Origin: Paludibacteraceae bacterium
GTDB taxonomy: Bacteria; Bacteroidota; Bacteroidia; Bacteroidales; Paludibacteraceae
Reading direction: 5' to 3'
DNA length: 37,630 nt
NCBI GenBank assembly: GCA_024400275.1
Contig: JAKSMY010000015.1
Span: 1 to 37,630, forward strand
The notes below the pieces were generated by a model. That model was not told the DNA's origin. It ran no database searches and saw only the letters and a program-made list of their open reading frames with translations. Position numbers and translations under genes: made by a program. Positions within the stretch are counted from its first letter, which is position 1, and each line of letters starts with the position of its first letter. Positions 32,551 to 37,630 of this stretch are shown here, piece by piece.

Positions 32551-35309
32551 TGGATTATAATTTCAAAGAGATTGAACAACAATGGCAATCGGAATGGGAC
32601 AAAGCCGGTGCCTACAAAGTAAGTAACAAGAGCAGTAAAAAGCCCTTCTATGTCTTAGACATGTTCCCCTACCCCAGCGGAGCCGGTTTGCACGTAGGAC
32701 ACCCTCTCGGCTACATAGCCAGCGACATCTATGCTCGTTACAAACGCTTGCAGGGATTTAACGTCCTGCACCCAATGGGCTTTGACTCATACGGACTGCC
32801 CGCTGAGCAATATGCTATTCAAACCGGACAACACCCGGAAGTGACCACCATGAAGAATATAGCCCGCTATATTGAGCAACTCAAGAAAATAGGTTTCTGC
32901 TACGACTGGGATCGTGAAGTAAAGACCTGCGACCCCGATTTCTACAAGTGGACACAATGGGCTTTTATTCAGATATTCAACTCGTACTACGATACGGCTT
33001 TGCAGAAAGCACGTCCTATCTCCGAACTCATACATAAATGGGAACAAACCGACCCTACTTGGGCTACGCTGACCGAGAAAGAGCAACAGGAACGACTGAT
33101 GAACTATCGTATCGCATACCTGAGCGACACCAAAGTGAATTGGTGCCCGCAACTCGGTACCGTCTTAGCCAACGACGAGGTATCCGAAGGACTGTCCGTT
33201 CGTGGAGGATTCCCCGTGGAACAGCGTATCATGCGTCAATGGAGCCTGCGCGTCAGCGCATACGCCGGACGACTGCTCGAAGGATTAGACCGTATCGACT
33301 GGACCGAGTCTCTTAAAGAAACACAACGTAACTGGATCGGACGCTCCGAAGGAGCCGAGATGCAGTTCAAGATAAAAGGACAAGACGAACCCTTCACCAT
33401 CTTCACCACACGCGCCGATACCGTCTATGGTGTCACGTTCATGGTTCTCGCTCCCGAATCGGAATATGTGGCTCGCGTCGTTACAACCGACCATCAAGCC
33501 GAAGTAGGTGCCTACCTCGACCGGTGCAAACACCGTACCGAACGCGAACGTATAGCCGACCGCAAAGTGACAGGTGTCTTCACCGGCTCGTATGCCATCA
33601 ACCCACTAACCAATGCCGAGATACCTATTTATATATCCGACTATGTACTTGCCGGCTACGGCACCGGGGCTATCATGGCTGTTCCTGCACACGATAGTCG
33701 CGACTATGCGTTTGCCAAACATTTCAACCTGCCTATCATACCGCTTATTGAGGGTGCTGATGTCAGCGAGCAGAGCTTTGATGCCAAAGAAGGTACAATG
33801 ATTAACTCCGGCTTCTTGAATGGATTGCAGGTCAAAGAAGCCATCGCCAAGATGAAGGAATACATCACCAACACAGGCATAGGACGCGTCAAGGTCAATT
33901 ACCGCCTGCGGGACGCTATCTTCTCACGCCAACGTTATTGGGGCGAACCCTTCCCCGTTTATTACAAAGACGGCATGCCCTATACCGTGGACGAGAAAGA
34001 CCTGCCCGTCACCCTGCCCGAAGTAAGCGACTTTAAACCTACCGAAGACGGCCGCCCGCCGTTAGGCAATGCCAAAGACTGGACATACAAAGGCTACCCG
34101 CTGGAACTCAACACCATGCCCGGCTTTGCCGGCTCCTCGGCTTACTACCTCCGCTATATGGATAACCATAACGACCAAGCCCTTGTCGATAAGGACGTGA
34201 ATGCCTATTGGAAACAGGTGAACCTGTACATCGGCGGCACCGAACACGCCACAGGACACCTCATCTACAGCCGTTTCTGGAATAAATTCCTCTATGACCT
34301 CGGCTATGTATGCGAGGACGAGCCCTTCCAAAAACTTATCAACCAAGGTATGATTCAGGGACGCTCCAACTTTGTCTATCGGTATATAGGCGAAGGAGCT
34401 ACAGGCAATCTCTATATCTCCTACAACCTTATCAACAACCCCGAATACAAGGACAAGGTGCAGCCTATCCACGTCAATGTCAATATCGTTCACAACGATA
34501 TACTTGACATCGCTGCTTTCCGTAACTGGATGCCCGAATATAAAAACGCCCAGTTCGTCTATTCGGACGGCACAACCGACAACGACAATCCCTATATCGG
34601 CACACCCGCTGAAAAACAGTATATATGCGGCTGGGCGATTGAGAAAATGTCCAAATCGATGTTCAACGTGGTCAATCCGGACGATGTAGTGGAGCAATAC
34701 GGTGCCGATACGCTTCGTTTGTACGAGATGTTCCTTGGTCCGTTGGAAATGTCCAAACCTTGGGATACCAACGGCATAGACGGCGTACATCGTTTCCTGC
34801 GTAAACTTTGGAACATGTACGAAAACCTGTCCGATGACCAACCTACACGCGACGAATTGCGGAGCCTGCATAAACTGATTAAGAAAATAACGTGGGATAT
34901 TGAGAACTTCTCGTTCAACACCTCTATTCCTGCCTTTATGATAGCGCAGAACGAACTGTCGGCACTCCGTTGCAACAAACGTGCCGTACTGCGTTCCATA
35001 GCCGTTCTTATCACCCCCTATGCACCGCATATAGCCGAGGCAATGTGGCACCGTTGTGGCGAACAATCGTTCGTTATTGATGCCCAATGGCCCGTATGCG
35101 ACGAATCATACCTGACGGAAGATAATATCAAATATCCTGTCCAGTTCAACGGTAAGGTTAAGTTTACCGTCGAAATGCCCAAAACAGCCGACAAGGACGA
35201 CGTGGAGAAAGCAGTCTTGGAGCATGCCGATACGGCACGCATCCTCAACGGTGCTGCTCCCAAAAAAGTTATTGTCGTTCCCGGCAGAATAGTCAATATA
35301 GTTATGTAA
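32550..35309 (+). CDS. leuS: Leucyl-tRNA synthetase
   Basis: A class I aminoacyl-tRNA synthetase of 919 residues. The HIGH-type signature is HVGH at 48-51 ([17 protein letters not shown]) and KMSKS is at 699-703. The CP1 editing domain is present, with [19 protein letters not shown] and [16 protein letters not shown], including the editing Asp. [13 protein letters not shown] and the long insert before KMSKS ([13 protein letters not shown]) are features I know from Bacteroidota LeuRS. Start and stop are intact. It overlaps tkt by one base, so the two are translated from one mRNA. Confidence 0.97.
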   Translation: MDYNFKEIEQQWQSEWDKAGAYKVSNKSSKKPFYVLDMFPYPSGAGLHVGHPLGYIASDIYARYKRLQGFNVLHPMGFDSYGLPAEQYAIQTGQHPEVTTMKNIARYIEQLKKIGFCYDWDREVKTCDPDFYKWTQWAFIQIFNSYYDTALQKARPISELIHKWEQTDPTWATLTEKEQQERLMNYRIAYLSDTKVNWCPQLGTVLANDEVSEGLSVRGGFPVEQRIMRQWSLRVSAYAGRLLEGLDRIDWTESLKETQRNWIGRSEGAEMQFKIKGQDEPFTIFTTRADTVYGVTFMVLAPESEYVARVVTTDHQAEVGAYLDRCKHRTERERIADRKVTGVFTGSYAINPLTNAEIPIYISDYVLAGYGTGAIMAVPAHDSRDYAFAKHFNLPIIPLIEGADVSEQSFDAKEGTMINSGFLNGLQVKEAIAKMKEYITNTGIGRVKVNYRLRDAIFSRQRYWGEPFPVYYKDGMPYTVDEKDLPVTLPEVSDFKPTEDGRPPLGNAKDWTYKGYPLELNTMPGFAGSSAYYLRYMDNHNDQALVDKDVNAYWKQVNLYIGGTEHATGHLIYSRFWNKFLYDLGYVCEDEPFQKLINQGMIQGRSNFVYRYIGEGATGNLYISYNLINNPEYKDKVQPIHVNVNIVHNDILDIAAFRNWMPEYKNAQFVYSDGTTDNDNPYIGTPAEKQYICGWAIEKMSKSMFNVVNPDDVVEQYGADTLRLYEMFLGPLEMSKPWDTNGIDGVHRFLRKLWNMYENLSDDQPTRDELRSLHKLIKKITWDIENFSFNTSIPAFMIAQNELSALRCNKRAVLRSIAVLITPYAPHIAEAMWHRCGEQSFVIDAQWPVCDESYLTEDNIKYPVQFNGKVKFTVEMPKTADKDDVEKAVLEHADTARILNGAAPKKVIVVPGRIVNIVM

Positions 35310-35332
35310 TGAAAATAGCATAGTTCTCTAAT

Positions 35333-36067
35333 ATGACCAACGCCACTCCTTATAAGACTTTGTCCGTCTTAATGCCGGCATATAATGAGGAAAAAACGAT
35401 TTCCCTCATCCTTGGTCAATTGGTCACTGTTGCTCGTGACCCGTCTCTCATGCACCGGTTAACGATGGAGATTGTCGTGGTCAATGACGGTTCCGAAGAT
35501 ACTACGGAAGAGCAGGTTCTTGCGTTCAAAGAGGCGAATACGGATATTCCTGTACGCTATATCAAGCAGACCAACCAAGGAAAAGGTGCCGCTATACGCA
35601 AAGCCCTGCAGGAAGCTACAGGAGATATCTTTGTTGTGCAGGACGCCGATTTGGAATATCGGGCAAAAGATTTATCCACATTGCTGCCTTATATTCTGGA
35701 GAGTGAATACGAGGTGGTTTACGGGAGTCGCTTCTTAAATCACAATAATAAACCTTCGTATAACAGTTTCTATCATGGCGGACGAATAGTGTCCCTGTTT
35801 GCCAATTTGCTCTACGGCACTCACCTCACGGATGAATCTACTTGCTATAAGATGTTTACCCGTCGTGCAGCCGAATCGATTACCCTCCGTTGCACCGGAT
35901 TTGAATTCTGTCCCGAGTTTACAGCCAAAGTCTCCAAATTAGGTTATTCCATCCGGGAGGTACCTGTTCACTATTTTCCCCGCTCTTTTGAGGAAGGAAA
36001 GAAAATCAAATGGAAGGACGGCGTGATAGCGTTGTGGACTTTACTTAAGTATCGTTTTGTTAATTAG
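35333..36067 (+). CDS. Family 2 glycosyltransferase, dolichyl/polyprenyl-phosphate sugar transferase type
   Basis: 244 residues with a GT-A fold. It opens with LSVLMPAYNEEKTISLIL, has VVVNDGSEDTTEE for nucleotide binding, NQGKGAAIRKALQEATGD, the metal-binding QDADLEY, and VYGSRFL. This pattern is DPM1/polyprenyl-phosphate mannose (or glucose) synthase-like: a nucleotide sugar donates to a lipid phosphate at the inner face of the membrane. It has no C-terminal membrane helices. It lies 23 bases after leuS and six bases before a GT-C-type membrane gene. That is a classic pairing in which one enzyme makes the lipid-linked sugar and the other uses it outside the membrane. Confidence 0.88.
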   Translation: MTNATPYKTLSVLMPAYNEEKTISLILGQLVTVARDPSLMHRLTMEIVVVNDGSEDTTEEQVLAFKEANTDIPVRYIKQTNQGKGAAIRKALQEATGDIFVVQDADLEYRAKDLSTLLPYILESEYEVVYGSRFLNHNNKPSYNSFYHGGRIVSLFANLLYGTHLTDESTCYKMFTRRAAESITLRCTGFEFCPEFTAKVSKLGYSIREVPVHYFPRSFEEGKKIKWKDGVIALWTLLKYRFVN

Positions 36068-36073
36068 GAGTTT

Positions 36074-37630
36074 ATGGTATCTATCAAATCTATATTATCC
36101 TCTCGTAGTACGATGACCCTCGTCCTGCTCGTTATAGTAGGTGCGGTGTTCTTTGTCAACTACCATCGTATTTTTGACGAAAAGCCCGATCTCAACGGGG
36201 ATAATATCTATTACTTCTCTTTGGCGCAATCGTTATATGAGGGCACAGGTTATTCCAATACTATGGGTCCGGAGTTAACGCCACATATGCATTTTCCTCC
36301 CGGGTATCCGGTTTTTATGTCTATGTTGATGCACATCTGGCCGGATAATATCCACGCGATGAAGGTAGCCAACGGGGTATTGCTGTTCTTGGGTTTGCTT
36401 ATTCTCTTCTACCTCATTGTGCAAGCCACTTCGAGCAGTCTTTTGGCGGCTGCCGTCTGTATTTTGTCATCTTGTCATGCTGAATTGCTCCGTTGGGCGA
36501 CCATGATGATGAGCGAGATGTTGTATTTCTTTATCACGATGGCAGTCATCTTCATCTTCACGCTCATTGATTATAGGCAGCTCTTCACCCGATCCGCGTG
36601 GAAGCAGTGGGTGTATCTCGTCATCGGTTTGATTTTGATTGCCTACACCTATTTTGTCCGTACGATGGGTATATCGCTCATTTTGGCGGCTTGTATTTGG
36701 GCACTCTCTTTTGCCGTGGTCTTCCTAATCAAGGGCTTGAAAAGCAAGACTTATGAATGGCCCCTTATAACTAAATATGCCATTGTCGGAATCCTTATTT
36801 TAGGTTCGTTTATGATAGCTAAGACAGCTTGGGGTATCCGTAATGAAAAGGTCGTTCCCGGGTTTCAATCGGACTATATAGGAGATTTTCTGAAAAAGCC
36901 GGAAGGAGAAAAAATGACTACCTTCAACGATTGGGCAGACCGTGTCAAGAACAATACCAAATTGTATATTACCTACGATATTCCGAATGCAGTCTTGGGT
37001 AATACAAAAATGACCACCTCCGGTCGTTGGGTGTTAGGTATATCGCTCCTTGTACTCGTTATCTACGGTTTGGCACGTTTGGGAGCGATTGGTTACTTTA
37101 TGTTGCTCTTTGTGGGAATCACTTTTGCCGTTCTTATGGTTTGGCCCGAACAGTATGCCGGTATACGCTATTTCGTTGCCACGATACCGCTCTTACTTTT
37201 AGGTCTATGCAGCAGTATTTACGATTTGGTTCAAACGGACAGCCATTCCAAATGGAAGAAACAATGGAAGTTCATTTCAATAATAGGAGTACTGATATTA
37301 TTAGGCATTCTGATTCCGCGCTATATCAAGGCGCAAACCTATTACCGTCAAGTTGCCAAGTCCGAGTGTTGGCAGCCCATTACCAGTCCGTCCCGGAAGC
37401 AATACATTGAAGCAGCAGAATGGTGTAAGAAGAACCTTCCCGAAGAATCGGTAGTGATGTGTCGCAAACCGGAAATTTTCTATTATTACTCCCAAGGATT
37501 GCACACAATCGGTTTCCCGCAATATGCCACTATTGACGAAGTAATGACTTTGCTGGAAAAGAAACAGCCGGATTATGTGCTCATCGATTGGAGGTTTAAG
37601 CATGCCTTTGCAACCCTTTACCCCGCTATT
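36074..37630 (+). CDS. Polytopic membrane glycosyltransferase (GT-C / ArnT-like), truncated at the window edge
   Basis: An ATG at 36074 opens 519 codons in frame to the edge, with no stop. It begins MVSIKSILSSRSTMTLVLLV, a first transmembrane helix. The periplasmic loop carries FDEKPDLNGDNIYYFSLAQS, EGTGYS and HFPPGYPVFMSML, the acidic/aromatic loop typical of GT39/GT83-type (ArnT, PMT) transferases. About ten hydrophobic helices follow, then a soluble C-terminal segment (YIEAAEWCKKNLPEESVVMC, YYYSQGLHTIGFPQYATIDE) of the type found at the end of such enzymes. It should use a polyprenyl-phosphate sugar made by the preceding gene. The acceptor is unknown. Confidence 0.82.
   Translation, partial: MVSIKSILSSRSTMTLVLLVIVGAVFFVNYHRIFDEKPDLNGDNIYYFSLAQSLYEGTGYSNTMGPELTPHMHFPPGYPVFMSMLMHIWPDNIHAMKVANGVLLFLGLLILFYLIVQATSSSLLAAAVCILSSCHAELLRWATMMMSEMLYFFITMAVIFIFTLIDYRQLFTRSAWKQWVYLVIGLILIAYTYFVRTMGISLILAACIWALSFAVVFLIKGLKSKTYEWPLITKYAIVGILILGSFMIAKTAWGIRNEKVVPGFQSDYIGDFLKKPEGEKMTTFNDWADRVKNNTKLYITYDIPNAVLGNTKMTTSGRWVLGISLLVLVIYGLARLGAIGYFMLLFVGITFAVLMVWPEQYAGIRYFVATIPLLLLGLCSSIYDLVQTDSHSKWKKQWKFISIIGVLILLGILIPRYIKAQTYYRQVAKSECWQPITSPSRKQYIEAAEWCKKNLPEESVVMCRKPEIFYYYSQGLHTIGFPQYATIDEVMTLLEKKQPDYVLIDWRFKHAFATLYPAI

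Noticed and set aside
34062..35087. A 341-codon open frame antisense to leuS
   Set aside because: It sits opposite conserved LeuRS coding sequence including KMSKS, with no promoter or family pattern of its own.
35310..35332. Very short frame ATGAAAATAGCATAG between leuS and the glycosyltransferase gene
   Set aside because: Only four codons in a 23-base gap, with no sign that it is translated for any purpose.

Overview
The window looks like chromosomal DNA from a Bacteroidales bacterium (phylum Bacteroidota). The evidence is the gene content (rplU-rpmA-serS, DUF7935/DUF6452/DUF6048-like genes, a C10 cysteine protease, fibronectin-rich surface proteins and a type IX secretion C-terminal domain) and the promoters. 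Several starts are preceded by the Bacteroidota pair TTTG-N20-TAnnTTTG, and Shine-Dalgarno sequences are mostly absent. I could not fix the genus. I saw no rRNA, tRNA, CRISPR array, insertion sequence or phage gene. No stretch longer than about 300 bases lacks a gene.

Layout. From 1 to 26.4 kb every gene is on the minus strand; from 26.7 kb to the right edge every gene is on the plus strand. At the far left is a secreted protein cut by the window edge, with its own promoter and two operator-like palindromes. Next come an RluA-type pseudouridine synthase carrying a small palindromic repeat inside its coding region, then a PnuC-like membrane domain fused to adenine deaminase, then polynucleotide phosphorylase (pnp).

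From 26,449 down to 6,989 lies a six-gene, 19.5-kb block of exported proteins with short gaps or overlaps. In order of transcription it encodes a small outer-membrane barrel, two ~1,000-residue paralogous surface proteins, a 2,901-residue protein of FnIII/jelly-roll modules with a type IX sorting domain, a C10 (streptopain-like) protease, and a barrel-OmpA protein that should bind peptidoglycan. A consensus promoter stands before it and a strong bidirectional terminator ends it. Three of the proteins share a short C-terminal motif. The first and last genes encode related barrels. This block is the best candidate for an undescribed surface system.

The plus-strand half is mainly housekeeping: ribosomal proteins L21 and L27 behind a possibly structured leader, seryl-tRNA synthetase, three overlapping genes for small envelope proteins, transketolase overlapping leucyl-tRNA synthetase by one base, a DPM1-like glycosyltransferase, and a GT-C-type membrane glycosyltransferase that runs off the right edge.
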